A stretch of DNA of 64,000 bases from SIG78 sp045585955. GTDB taxonomy: Bacteria > Verrucomicrobiota > Lentisphaeria > Victivallales > Victivallaceae. The translations under genes were made by a program, and so were the position numbers. This document shows positions 44,600 through 53,120 of this stretch, piece by piece. The notes below the pieces were generated by a model, which saw only the letters and a program-made list of their open reading frames with translations, was not told the origin of the DNA and did no database searches. The first letter of the stretch is position 1, and each line of letters begins with the position of its first letter. Location: positions 24,542 to 88,541 of the forward strand of contig JAZMZK010000085.1 of the NCBI GenBank assembly GCA_045585955.1, in the 5' to 3' direction.

Positions 44600-45514
44600 A
44601 TGTCGAAGAAAAAATCATCTGACAGTGTAAGAATTTTCACTTTGATCGAACTGCTGGTAAAAAGATCACATCTTTGCTGTAATCATGCTGATGGCAACAA
44701 CGATGGGTCTTCACCTGTCCATGGACAGGTGAAGCAGTACTGCTTCACCTTAATAGAACTCCTGGTAGTCATTGCCATTATAGCCATTTTGGCGGCGATG
44801 CTTTTGCCCGCTTTATCCGCTGCCCGCAGTTCTGCTAAAAGTTCCGGCTGTATAGCCAACCTTAAACAGATCGGTACAGCTATGACTATGTACTCGGGGG
44901 AACACGATGACTGGGTCTGCCCCGGCCGCGGCGGAAAAGCTAATACTGATATAAAATGGTACGGCATACTTGCTCCGGCAAATGGTGCCCCCTACGGCAT
45001 AAGTTTCTACAATAAAAAGGGCGGTCCCAATTCAGTACTGCTTTGCCCGGGAGAAGCCAGAACTCCCGGCAGTTATACAAATGACTATAATGAATTCAGT
45101 TACTCGCACTATGCCTCCAATGTCTATGTTATGGGCAATATCGGCATGAGTAAAAATGGTTCGCTGGGGCGCGGGTATCTTTTTAAAACCCACCAGTTCG
45201 AAGACCCCTCGGCAGTACACGCTATTGGCGATAACGCCCATCCTGCCGGATTCAGCTTTTCTTATACTGCCATGTTAAGTTTCCGCCACGGAGCCGGAGA
45301 TCCCCGCAAGCAAGCTGACACATCGCCCACGCCGACAGGCGGTATATGCAACATGCTCTTTTTGGATGGTCATGCGGAATCACTGACGGTGGATACCTTG
45401 CTCAATGGCAAAAGTATGGGGTCTGCCGGGTATGTAAACAGACCGGGAACCAGTAAAGCGTTTTACGGCCACCCGACCATCAAAGGATTTGCCCCGGTGG
45501 CGGTCGACCAGTAA
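44600..45514 (+). CDS. Pseudopilin-like protein with a duplicated leader segment
   Basis: The protein has 304 residues. FTLIELLV occurs twice, at residues 13-20 and 49-56. The first copy breaks off into a hydrophilic Cys-containing insert (KRSHLCCNHADGNN...); the second continues into the complete VVIAIIAILAAML helix and LPALSAARSSAK. The insert carries two overlapping perfect DNA palindromes. The mature domain has the usual YSGEHDD, LLCPGEART and a C-terminal LFLDGHAESL (H-x-DG-type) motif. A start inside the insert would give a normal pseudopilin, but no better start codon is evident. It sits between the 1040-aa protein (29 nt upstream) and the HEAT/jelly-roll protein. Confidence 0.8.
   Translation: MSKKKSSDSVRIFTLIELLVKRSHLCCNHADGNNDGSSPVHGQVKQYCFTLIELLVVIAIIAILAAMLLPALSAARSSAKSSGCIANLKQIGTAMTMYSGEHDDWVCPGRGGKANTDIKWYGILAPANGAPYGISFYNKKGGPNSVLLCPGEARTPGSYTNDYNEFSYSHYASNVYVMGNIGMSKNGSLGRGYLFKTHQFEDPSAVHAIGDNAHPAGFSFSYTAMLSFRHGAGDPRKQADTSPTPTGGICNMLFLDGHAESLTVDTLLNGKSMGSAGYVNRPGTSKAFYGHPTIKGFAPVAVDQ
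44709..44750. repeat. Two overlapping perfect palindromes inside the pseudopilin leader
   Basis: Positions 44709-44734 form a 26-nt perfect palindrome centred on CCATGG. Positions 44727-44750 form a 24-nt perfect palindrome centred on AGTACT. They share AGGTGAAG, giving CTTCACCT - AGGTGAAG - CTTCACCT. TTCACC is also the codon pair for the Phe-Thr that begins the real leader, so the palindromes are built on coding sequence. Confidence 0.92.
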
Positions 45515-45551
45515 AAGGCAGATTTTCAGGCACTTGATTACCGAAGAAAAA

Positions 45552-45580
45552 TTGCAAATCGGGTAATTTGATGTTATAAT
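45552..45580 (+). promoter_or_regulatory. Strong sigma70-type promoter for the HEAT/jelly-roll gene
   Basis: TTGCAA, exactly 17 nt, then the consensus TATAAT, about 78 nt before the ATG at 45658. It gives this gene pair its own transcription start inside the cluster. Confidence 0.7.
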
Positions 45581-45583
45581 ATG

Positions 45584-45611
45584 TAAGTTGCTGTCCAACA
45601 ACAGCAACTTA
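45584..45611. promoter_or_regulatory. Perfect 11-bp inverted repeat at the start of the transcript
   Basis: TAAGTTGCTGT and ACAGCAACTTA flank a 6-nt centre and begin 4 nt after the -10 box, covering the expected +1. It can be an operator, or a 5' hairpin that stabilises the mRNA. No T run follows, so it is not a terminator. Confidence 0.6.
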
Positions 45612-45657
45612 TTTGTATGCAAACAATAAACTATATTATAAATTTGGGAGAAAACTG

Positions 45658-46545
45658 ATGAAATTAAAACTTTTGGCAACTGCTTTGCTGCTTATGGTCT
45701 GTGCGGCAACGCTGCTGGCAAACAGCGAGATCAAAAAACGGCAGGCGTTCCGTGCTGCAATTGAAAAAAATCCGGCAAGTTTCCGGCAATATCTGGGTGA
45801 CAATGATCCGGAGATCCGCCGCTACGCTCTTTATTTGCTGGTCAAAGCCGATGGAGTAAAAGCCATAGATCAGCTCGCCAAAGCTATTGATGACAACGAT
45901 GCATCTGTGCAGTATACCGCCGCCGAAGCTCTGGCCGGGCTGGCAAAACAAGCTCCGGAAAAGGTTCAGCCTTTGCTGGAAAAAGTTGCTGCCAACGCTA
46001 AAACTCCCGATATACGGCATATAGCGGTCAAAGCCTCATGGCCTTTCCAGCGGGAAATCAAACTTATCCGCAACGACCACACCTGGGACCACGAAGTAGT
46101 AGTGGTCAAAACATTGAATCTGCCCACTAAAGGCTGGAAGTTTGCCACTGACCCCCGTCAGGATGGCCACCGCAGAGGGTACTTCAATGTGCGTTTCAAC
46201 GATAAAAAGTGGCGTAAAATGGATATGGGCTACTGGGAATTTCAGGGCGTGGACGATTTTGACGGCATTGCCTGGTACCGCATAAAATTCACTATGCCCA
46301 AAAAGATGGATCATACCGCAGTTGAAATCAGCTTCGGCGGCGTGGACGAATCCGCCTGGGTGTGGCTCAACGGTAAATATCTCGGCTGCCACGATCAGGG
46401 ACAAGCCGGGGTGGGCAAGCCTTTTGCCGTAGATTGCACCAAAGAGGTGGTCTGGGGCAAAGAAAATGTGCTGGCAGTGCGTATTGGCGATGTAGCCAAC
46501 GCCGGCGGCATAACTCACCCGATCAAAATAGAAATTCTTAAATAA
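45658..46545 (+). CDS. Secreted HEAT-repeat plus galactose-binding-like jelly-roll protein
   Basis: The protein has 295 residues with a signal peptide (LLATALLLMVCAATLLANS). Residues about 30-125 are HEAT-like helical repeats (DPEIRRYALYLLVKADGVKAIDQLAKAI, DASVQYTAAEALAGLAKQAPEKVQPLLEKV). Residues about 190-295 resemble the sugar-binding jelly roll of GH2 enzymes (DGIAWYRIKFTMPKK, VDESAWVWLNGKYLGCHDQG, ENVLAVRIGDVANAGGI). No catalytic domain is present, so it may be a binding or scaffold protein. ATG 45658 has GGGAG upstream. The 1254-aa gene follows after 28 nt. Confidence 0.72.
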   Translation: MKLKLLATALLLMVCAATLLANSEIKKRQAFRAAIEKNPASFRQYLGDNDPEIRRYALYLLVKADGVKAIDQLAKAIDDNDASVQYTAAEALAGLAKQAPEKVQPLLEKVAANAKTPDIRHIAVKASWPFQREIKLIRNDHTWDHEVVVVKTLNLPTKGWKFATDPRQDGHRRGYFNVRFNDKKWRKMDMGYWEFQGVDDFDGIAWYRIKFTMPKKMDHTAVEISFGGVDESAWVWLNGKYLGCHDQGQAGVGKPFAVDCTKEVVWGKENVLAVRIGDVANAGGITHPIKIEILK

Positions 46546-46573
46546 TAACCATAATAATAAGAAAGGCAACACG

Positions 46574-49500
46574 ATGAAAAAACTTTTTTCAACAGCACTG
46601 TTTGCGTTGCTGCTGCTTGGCGGCCTTTGGGTAAATGCCGCTAAAGTCGAGGTGGATTTTACGCAAAAAGATCTCCTCACCAAAAATTTGCCGTTACAGC
46701 TGCGGGGGCAAGCCGTTCTCTCTGAAAAGGGCTTGACCACGGCGGGCAAAGGTACAAATCAGGCGGTAACCAGCAAAAAGATACTTAAAGAGTTCACCCC
46801 CGAAGGTGCATTTACCTTTGAAGCGGATTTTACTTTGGATGCCGCTCCGAAGGGGCAGGTCTACCGCTATGTTTTTGACAATAAATATATTACTCTGCCC
46901 AATGCCAAACAGCAGAAGTATCACAAAGGTTTTTCGGTGGTTTTGCGGGCATACGGCAAAGGCTATCGGGCTTATACAGCCTTCGGTTTCGGCGAAAAGA
47001 GTGTGGAAGTTTACAGCAATGTCATGCCGATAAAAATCGGCAAAAAGCATCACTTTGAATTTGATTTCAATGCCGCCGGACAGGTTGCATACTATCTGGA
47101 TGGCAAACTTATCAGCCGTGTGGCGGTGCCTGCCGGAAATATTGTTTTGCCGGTGAATCTGACCGCTTTCGGCAACCGCATCGGTTCCAGTTTCCAGCCC
47201 ATGAATGGCACTTTGCACAGAGTTGCCATCGGCGACCTTAAAGACCGCTCGGTCAAACCCGGAACCGTGTTGGCAAACTGGGATTTCAGCGATCCGGCTA
47301 CTTATGAAAATATGTTTGTCCGGGGCAAAAGTACCAAAGTTGCAGATGGTGCTGTAACTGTTATGACCGAAAACTTCGCCGCTCCCGGCGGTATCACCAC
47401 CAAAGAAATCGATGCAGTCAACACCCCCTCAAGAGCTTTTGAACTGGAAGCTGAATTCGCTTTGAGCAGCAAGTTCAAGCGTTACAGAAGCAACCCCTCT
47501 ATGATCATTGACAACAAATATGTTGCCCGTCCGGGCAATGGCGTTAAAGATATGCCCCGCCATTCCGGTTTTATGGTCAATCTCCAGCCCCGCGGCGGCA
47601 ATAAATACCGTGCTGCCGCAGCTTTCGGCTTCGGCAAAACCAGTGTGGAAGTTTACAGCCGGGATCTGACGCTGGAACTTGATAAATTCTATAACCTGAA
47701 AATGCTCTTTACTGCCACTGGCAAAGTGGTCTTTACTCTGGATGGCGAAAATGTCGGCGAATGTATCGTTCCGGCGGGCAGTCTGGCTCCGGCTAATCTG
47801 CCTACTACCATTGGCGACCGGCATGGCTCCAACTATTATCCTTTTGGCGGCAGCATCAAAAAAGTAATTATCAAAGAAGCTGAATTCACGCCGGTTTCCG
47901 TAGTGCCCAGTGCCATGCACCGTAAGGTATTTGAACGGGGCGAAACTCCGGTGGCAGTGGCAAAGGTGCAGAACGCCTCGTTGACCGCACTCAAGGATGT
48001 GACTGTTGAAATGAGTATAGCCGGTCTTGCACCGGCAAAAAAAAAAGTTGATCTGATTCCGGCAAACAGCTCGGTCGATGTAAGTTTTGAGCTGAATAAA
48101 TATTTGTTGGAAAAAGACTACCCGGCAACATTTACTGTCCGCAACAGTGCGGGCAAGGAGATCGCTGCCGGGTCTTTTACTGTAACTGTTGTACCGGAAC
48201 CGGGGAATGCTCTGCCGGTCATCTTGTGGGGCGGTCAGAATCCACTTTGGGTCAAAGATGTGGGTTTTACCCATCAGAGTGTGGGCATTTTCCCCATCCG
48301 TGGTTTGGCAAGCAACGCCATGCGGCCGGATCTTATCAACCGGCTTGACCGGCACATGCGGCTGGGCTTGTATGCTTACAGTTCGGTCGTTACCAAATAC
48401 CGGTTCCTGCTGCCCAAACGCTATTTGCGTACCAACCGGCAAGGCAAACCTTACGGCAGAGCTAATCTGGAAGCCTCCAACCCGGGAGCCCGTGCCGACT
48501 TTGCCGCCGCTGCTGAAAGCATTGCCAAAGTCATCGGCGATCACCCCGGCTGGAAATTCGTTTTGCTCAACAGCGAAGTCCGGGACAGCTCCAACCCCTC
48601 TTTCGGCGGCACCGAACCGGCAAATTTCAAAAAGTATGCCGGGTACGATATACCCAAAAAAGTTACCGGCAAATACCCCGTTTCCCACAAAAGCACCCCC
48701 AACTTTCCGTGGGATCGGATCGTGGACGAAAAAGACCCCGAACTGGTTTTTTACCGCTGGTTCTGGCGTGAGGGCGACGGCTGGAACCCCATGCACACGC
48801 TTTTGCACGATACTTTGCACAAAAATATCAAACGCAAAGATTTCAACACCTTTTACGATCCGGCAGTGCGGGTTCCGCCGCTGTGGGGTTCCGGCGGCAA
48901 TGTGGATATGCTGGGCCAGTGGACTTACGCTTATCCTGACCCCATTAAAATCGCTCAAGCTACGGACGAAGTCGCTGCTATGGCGGACGGCAACCCCGGT
49001 CAGAAAATTTCCAGCATGACCCAGATCATCTGCTACCGCAGTCAGGTTGCCCCCATGAATGTCAAGGTGGATGATCCCCCGGAATGGCTTGCCAGAGAAG
49101 GCAAGGCCCGGTTTGTGACTATTCCGCCGGATATTTTCCGCGTGGCGTTGTGGAGCAAGCTCTCCCGCCGGTTGGATGCGATCATGTACCACGGCAGCGG
49201 CTCGCTCTTTGCTCCCGAAAATCACTCCTACCGCTACACCAACAGCCAGACCAAGGCGGAATTCAAGAAGGTGATGAACTATCTTGTGAAACCGCTGGGG
49301 CCGGTTTTGAAAACTGTTCCGGAATACACACCTGAAATTGCGATCCTGGAAAGCTACACCGCCAGCTTGTACTCCCCCGGCTTGTTTGCCCAGGGCTGGA
49401 GCAACAAGTGGGCTGCCGACTTGCATCTGGCGTTGCAGTGGGCACATTTGCAGCCTAAAATCTATTATGAAGAACACTTTACCAAAGACCGGGTCAAGGT

Positions 49501-50338
49501 TCTGCCCAAAGTGCTTTTCATCCCCGGTGCGGAAGTCCTTACCAAAGATGTGCTTGCCAAGTTGCAGCAATTGCAGAAAAAAGGCGTGATCCTTGTTGGC
49601 GACGAATACACCACCCCCGCTTTGATGGTGGATTTGCGTATCAAGTCCGTTGCCCGCCGTTCCACCGACCCGGCAGGCAGCAAAAAGGCGTTGCAGGCTC
49701 TGGGTAAAGAGATTGCCGCCAAGCTCAAAGAAGTTTACACCTCGCCCATGAGTGCCAGCAATCAGGATATCGTGCTTTACCGCCGGGGTATTCCCGGAGC
49801 CGATTACGTCTTTGCCATCAACGACAAGCGTACCTTCGGCGACTATCTCGGGCAGTGGAAGCGGCTTATGGAAAAGGGTCTGCCCAACTCCGGAACAGTC
49901 ACAGTAAAGAGCAATGCTCAAGCTGCTTACGATTTGGTCAAGCATAAGGCGATAAACCTTAAACGCAGCGGCAAAAATGTTACTTACAGCGTGGATATTG
50001 CCCCCGCCGACGGAGCTTTGGTGCTTTTGCTGGATAAAGCCATTGCCCAGACCAATGTGGTTCAGACCATGGCAAAGCGGGGCGAAAAATATACTTTAAC
50101 GGTGCAAGTAACTGATAAAAACAACAACCCGGTCAAGGCGTATATCCCGCTGGAGATCACCATGACCGATGCCAAGGGCAACCGTCTGCCCAAGAGCGAC
50201 TTTTACACCACCGATGCCAACGGCAAACTGGTCATCGACGACATTGCCGCAGTCAACATGGCAGCGGGCAAAGTCAAAACCGTTGTCCGCAACCTTGCCG
50301 ACGGCAAAAGCGTAGTTTTGACCAACAATGTAGAATAA
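46574..50338 (+). CDS. Giant secreted protein with tandem lectin-like domains and a glycosidase-like barrel
   Basis: The protein has 1254 residues with a signal peptide (LFSTALFALLLLGGLWVNAA). Two homologous LamG/concanavalin-like domains lie at about 25-220 and 225-440; both contain FGFG..SVEVYS, a G-V-x-(Y/F)-x-LDG hairpin and G-(N/D)-R-x-GS. Next are a CARDB-like sandwich (about 445-535), a barrel-like region (about 545-870; FPIRGLASNAMRPDLINRLDRHMRLGLYAY, WKFVLLNSEVRD, DAIMYHGSGSLFAPENHSYRY), a trimerisation-type domain (YTPEIAILESYTASLYSPG, KVLFIPGAEVLTKDVLAKLQQL) and a C-terminal Ig-like domain. It is probably a GH42-superfamily-like glycan-active protein; family unknown. Confidence 0.68.
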   Translation: MKKLFSTALFALLLLGGLWVNAAKVEVDFTQKDLLTKNLPLQLRGQAVLSEKGLTTAGKGTNQAVTSKKILKEFTPEGAFTFEADFTLDAAPKGQVYRYVFDNKYITLPNAKQQKYHKGFSVVLRAYGKGYRAYTAFGFGEKSVEVYSNVMPIKIGKKHHFEFDFNAAGQVAYYLDGKLISRVAVPAGNIVLPVNLTAFGNRIGSSFQPMNGTLHRVAIGDLKDRSVKPGTVLANWDFSDPATYENMFVRGKSTKVADGAVTVMTENFAAPGGITTKEIDAVNTPSRAFELEAEFALSSKFKRYRSNPSMIIDNKYVARPGNGVKDMPRHSGFMVNLQPRGGNKYRAAAAFGFGKTSVEVYSRDLTLELDKFYNLKMLFTATGKVVFTLDGENVGECIVPAGSLAPANLPTTIGDRHGSNYYPFGGSIKKVIIKEAEFTPVSVVPSAMHRKVFERGETPVAVAKVQNASLTALKDVTVEMSIAGLAPAKKKVDLIPANSSVDVSFELNKYLLEKDYPATFTVRNSAGKEIAAGSFTVTVVPEPGNALPVILWGGQNPLWVKDVGFTHQSVGIFPIRGLASNAMRPDLINRLDRHMRLGLYAYSSVVTKYRFLLPKRYLRTNRQGKPYGRANLEASNPGARADFAAAAESIAKVIGDHPGWKFVLLNSEVRDSSNPSFGGTEPANFKKYAGYDIPKKVTGKYPVSHKSTPNFPWDRIVDEKDPELVFYRWFWREGDGWNPMHTLLHDTLHKNIKRKDFNTFYDPAVRVPPLWGSGGNVDMLGQWTYAYPDPIKIAQATDEVAAMADGNPGQKISSMTQIICYRSQVAPMNVKVDDPPEWLAREGKARFVTIPPDIFRVALWSKLSRRLDAIMYHGSGSLFAPENHSYRYTNSQTKAEFKKVMNYLVKPLGPVLKTVPEYTPEIAILESYTASLYSPGLFAQGWSNKWAADLHLALQWAHLQPKIYYEEHFTKDRVKVLPKVLFIPGAEVLTKDVLAKLQQLQKKGVILVGDEYTTPALMVDLRIKSVARRSTDPAGSKKALQALGKEIAAKLKEVYTSPMSASNQDIVLYRRGIPGADYVFAINDKRTFGDYLGQWKRLMEKGLPNSGTVTVKSNAQAAYDLVKHKAINLKRSGKNVTYSVDIAPADGALVLLLDKAIAQTNVVQTMAKRGEKYTLTVQVTDKNNNPVKAYIPLEITMTDAKGNRLPKSDFYTTDANGKLVIDDIAAVNMAAGKVKTVVRNLADGKSVVLTNNVE

Positions 50339-50358
50339 TTTTTCACATTTAAACACAA

Positions 50359-50402
50359 GGGCGTTGCAAAATCTTACTGAAGATTGCAATGCCCTTTTTT
50401 CT
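50359..50402 (+). terminator. Rho-independent terminator after the 1254-aa gene
   Basis: GGGCGTTGCAA / TTGCAATGCCC (11 bp with one G-T pair, 14-nt loop) is followed by a run of T. It lies about 20 nt after the stop at 50338. Confidence 0.85.
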
Positions 50403-50559
50403 TCGGTACAGTCATATTGGTCATTTTTACCCTGCCTGACCATATTGCAAAGCAAGTATTGTATTTCATTATTATAAAATAAACATTCTGTTCCCAACAT
50501 AGATTGATAAACATATCTGGCGTTGAAGCAAGTTTTGAAAAAGGGAGACATGGGAGCCT

Positions 50560-52056
50560 TTACAATACCGGGGTAAACAGGGCGGCTATGCTGTTTATCA
50601 GTTTGCGGAGTTTGGGGACATGCTGCAAGCGGTAGCCGGTCAGTTTGCGGGCTCCGGCGAATTCTTCGTTGAACTGTCTTTGCATATCGGTAACAAAGTT
50701 GGATTTTTCAAAAACTATATCCAATTCAAAGTTCAGATAAAAGCTGCGGCTGTCGCAGTTGCTGGAGCCCATAAAGCCCCATTCGCCATCCACCAGCAAG
50801 GCTTTGGTGTGGGAGAAATACCCCAGCTTTTCATAGATGGTAACTCCGGCAGCGTGGAGTTTATGATAAAAATTCTGTGCCGCACAATCCACATAAAAGT
50901 GGTTGTTTTTTGCCGGAACCACGATCCGCACATCCACGCCTCTGGCTGCTGCCATACACAAAGTTTCCACATAATCCCTGCCCGGCACAAAGTATGGCGT
51001 TAAGATCCACAACTCTTTTTGTGCCAGTGCCGCCGCCGCAAAAAAGAGTTTGCGGGTGCCTTCCCGGACATTGCCGGGTCCGCCGGGAATAACTCTTACG
51101 ATCGCCTCGCCGGTTTTCAGCGGCAATGTGCAATCCCCCGGAACCGCGGCTGACGGCTTGCGGTCATGGCGGGCAGTATAAAGGTAATCGGTCAGAAAAC
51201 TCATAGTAAGTTGAGCAACCGCCGGGCCGGTTATGCGGCAGTGCAGATCGTGTATATAGCGTGAAGGCGGCACCCGCTTGAGCCGCTCGTTTTCAGCAGA
51301 AATATTTACGCCGCCCACATAGGCAATTTTGCCATCGACCACCAGCAGTTTCCGGTGATTACGCAGCTGAAATTTCCACGGGGCCAGCAGGTTTACCGGC
51401 GAAAATGCCTTAATATGAAAGTTGCGGCTCTGTTTACGAAGCTCCCGCCGGAAATATAGTGAAAAATAGCTCTTGAAGCTCCCCAGACTGTCGAACAGCA
51501 CCTTTACATCCACCCCCGCAGCCGCCCGTTCTGCCAACGCTTCGATAAAGGCTTTGCCCACTTCATCGCTGTTAAGTATATAGGATTGCAGCCGGATGCA
51601 CTTTTGGGCATGTTTTATATCTTCCAGCATCCGGGGATAAACTGCCGTTCCATCTTGCAGCATTTCCAAAGTATTGCCTTCCAAGGCAGGGTTTTCCGGA
51701 AAAAGCCGATCCAGCATCAGGGAATTTTTCTGCAAAGATTCTTCGCCTTTTAGCTGAAAATTTTGCAAAGAACGCTGCATCTCTGCCAGACTCAATGTGT
51801 TTCCGCTGGTTGGAATATTGAGCCGGGAGCGAATCTTTAATATAACATTATGCACATGTTCCAAGTGGGTAATGCCAAAGAATATATAGCAAAGCAGTCC
51901 CGCCCCCGGCAGCAACGCCACCAGTATCAGCCAGAACGCCGCCTGCGGTGGATTCTCGTGCTTGGTGATCAATATATGCAAAAGCACACAGCACTGCACC
52001 AGAACGATCACTGTTGCATGAATAAAATCAAATTCGATCGCCCAGTTGTTGAACAT
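50560..52056 (-). CDS. cls: Cardiolipin synthase
   Basis: The protein has 498 residues. Two N-terminal membrane helices (VIVLVQCCVLLHILI and FWLILVALLPGAGLLCYIFF) are followed by two phospholipase D domains with HRKLLVVDGKIAYVGGVN near residue 235 and HTKALLVDGEWGFMGSSN near residue 415, both complete HxK(x)4D motifs. It makes cardiolipin from phosphatidylglycerol at the inner membrane. It starts 20 nt before the hisA-like stop on the same strand, so it is probably in one operon with hisA, which precedes it. Confidence 0.93.
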   Translation of the reverse strand: MFNNWAIEFDFIHATVIVLVQCCVLLHILITKHENPPQAAFWLILVALLPGAGLLCYIFFGITHLEHVHNVILKIRSRLNIPTSGNTLSLAEMQRSLQNFQLKGEESLQKNSLMLDRLFPENPALEGNTLEMLQDGTAVYPRMLEDIKHAQKCIRLQSYILNSDEVGKAFIEALAERAAAGVDVKVLFDSLGSFKSYFSLYFRRELRKQSRNFHIKAFSPVNLLAPWKFQLRNHRKLLVVDGKIAYVGGVNISAENERLKRVPPSRYIHDLHCRITGPAVAQLTMSFLTDYLYTARHDRKPSAAVPGDCTLPLKTGEAIVRVIPGGPGNVREGTRKLFFAAAALAQKELWILTPYFVPGRDYVETLCMAAARGVDVRIVVPAKNNHFYVDCAAQNFYHKLHAAGVTIYEKLGYFSHTKALLVDGEWGFMGSSNCDSRSFYLNFELDIVFEKSNFVTDMQRQFNEEFAGARKLTGYRLQHVPKLRKLINSIAALFTPVL

Positions 52057-52076
52057 AGCGTCAGCTCCCGGTTATT

Positions 52077-52832
52077 TTAATTGGGCAAGGCAACGATCTG
52101 GTTGTAGCTTAAGTGTCCGCCGAAAATATCCAACGCACTGCCTACGGTGTAATCTATCTTGCCGGAGCCTTCACGGCGGATGAGGTCAATATCGTCGTAA
52201 GAGCTTATGCCGCCAGCATATACGCACGGATTGGGTGATATATCTGCCAGCAGTTTGACTATATTGCCATCCACTCCGGACATCTTGCCTTCCATATCCA
52301 CAGCGTGAATGAGAAATTCGCAGCAGTATTGGCTCAATTTCTGCAAAGTTGCGGCATTGACCTCCAGAGTGGTGAACTTCTGCCACCGGTCGAATACCAC
52401 CAGATATTTGCCTTCAGCAGTTTTCCGGCAGCTTAAATCTATAACCAATTCTTCGGGCTTGACCACATTCATAAGTGCATCCAGCCGCCGCATGGAGAAG
52501 TCGCTGTCTTCGATCAGATAACTGGTTACGATCACTTGTGCCGCCCCCGCATCCAGATATTTCCGGGCGTTGCCGGGGTTGATGCCGCCGCCAAGCTGCA
52601 ACCCCTGGGGGTAACTTGACAACGCCAGCAATGCGGCTTCTTCGTTGCCGGGGCCCAGCATGATCACATGGCCACCCGTTAAACCATCTTTCTGGTACAT
52701 TTTTGCGTAATAAGCTGAATCGTACTGACTTTCAAAATTAGTACGCAAACCAGCTCCATCATCCCGCAGGGAGCCGCCGACTATCTGTTTAACCTTATTA
52801 TTGTGCAAATCTATGCAAGGACGGAAACGCAT
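52077..52832 (-). CDS. hisA: Eukaryotic-type HisA: phosphoribosylformimino-5-aminoimidazole carboxamide ribotide isomerase
   Basis: The protein has 251 residues. It begins MRFRPCIDLHNNKVKQIVGGSL, followed by TNFESQYDSAYYAKMYQKDGLTGGHVIMLGPGNEEAA, LQLGGGINPGNARKYLDAGAAQVIVTSYL, VIDLSCRK, FLIHAVDMEGKMSGVDG, VYAGGISSYDDID and VGSALDIFGG. These segments agree far better with the fungal/plant HIS6-type isomerase than with ordinary bacterial HisA. The catalytic Asp residues (CIDLH and HAVDMEG) are present. No other histidine gene is linked. It lies upstream of cls. Confidence 0.88.
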   Translation of the reverse strand: MRFRPCIDLHNNKVKQIVGGSLRDDGAGLRTNFESQYDSAYYAKMYQKDGLTGGHVIMLGPGNEEAALLALSSYPQGLQLGGGINPGNARKYLDAGAAQVIVTSYLIEDSDFSMRRLDALMNVVKPEELVIDLSCRKTAEGKYLVVFDRWQKFTTLEVNAATLQKLSQYCCEFLIHAVDMEGKMSGVDGNIVKLLADISPNPCVYAGGISSYDDIDLIRREGSGKIDYTVGSALDIFGGHLSYNQIVALPN

Positions 52833-53028
52833 ATTCTACTCTTTCGCAACCTTATTCTTGTTTTTGTCTTGAAGTTTGTGAAAAATCAAAGTACGCTGTA
52901 TCCACCGGAGGCTTACGATGTTTTTGGGCATTTTTGATAAATCCAAACCTGCGTGTTTTTATAGTCATAAATGATATGATCCAACAATTCAGTTTCACAA
53001 ACTTTTATACATTACCCAACTCTTAAAA

Positions 53029-53097
53029 CCGGTTCGGCGGAACTGAAAAATCCTCCAATTCCGCCGAACCGGCCCTCCGCAATTTGCGGAGAACCGG
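53029..53097. repeat. Tandem strong hairpins downstream of the GH2-like gene
   Basis: CCGGTTCGGCGGAA (53029-53042) pairs perfectly with TTCCGCCGAACCGG (53059-53072). Directly after it, CTCCGCAA and TTGCGGAG (53075-53091) form a second hairpin with almost no loop, then GAACCGG occurs a third time. There is no clear T run. It may act as a terminator or mRNA 3'-end stabiliser for the - strand gene ending at 53121, or be a REP-like element. Confidence 0.75.
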
Positions 53098-53120
53098 AGA
53101 ATCAGTTCAAAAGCCGAAAA

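Noticed and set aside
47429..49945. An 838-codon open frame on the - strand opposite the 1254-aa gene
   Set aside because: It lies fully inside a gene with signal peptide and domain structure on the + strand. Its translation shows no recognisable motif and has an odd composition.
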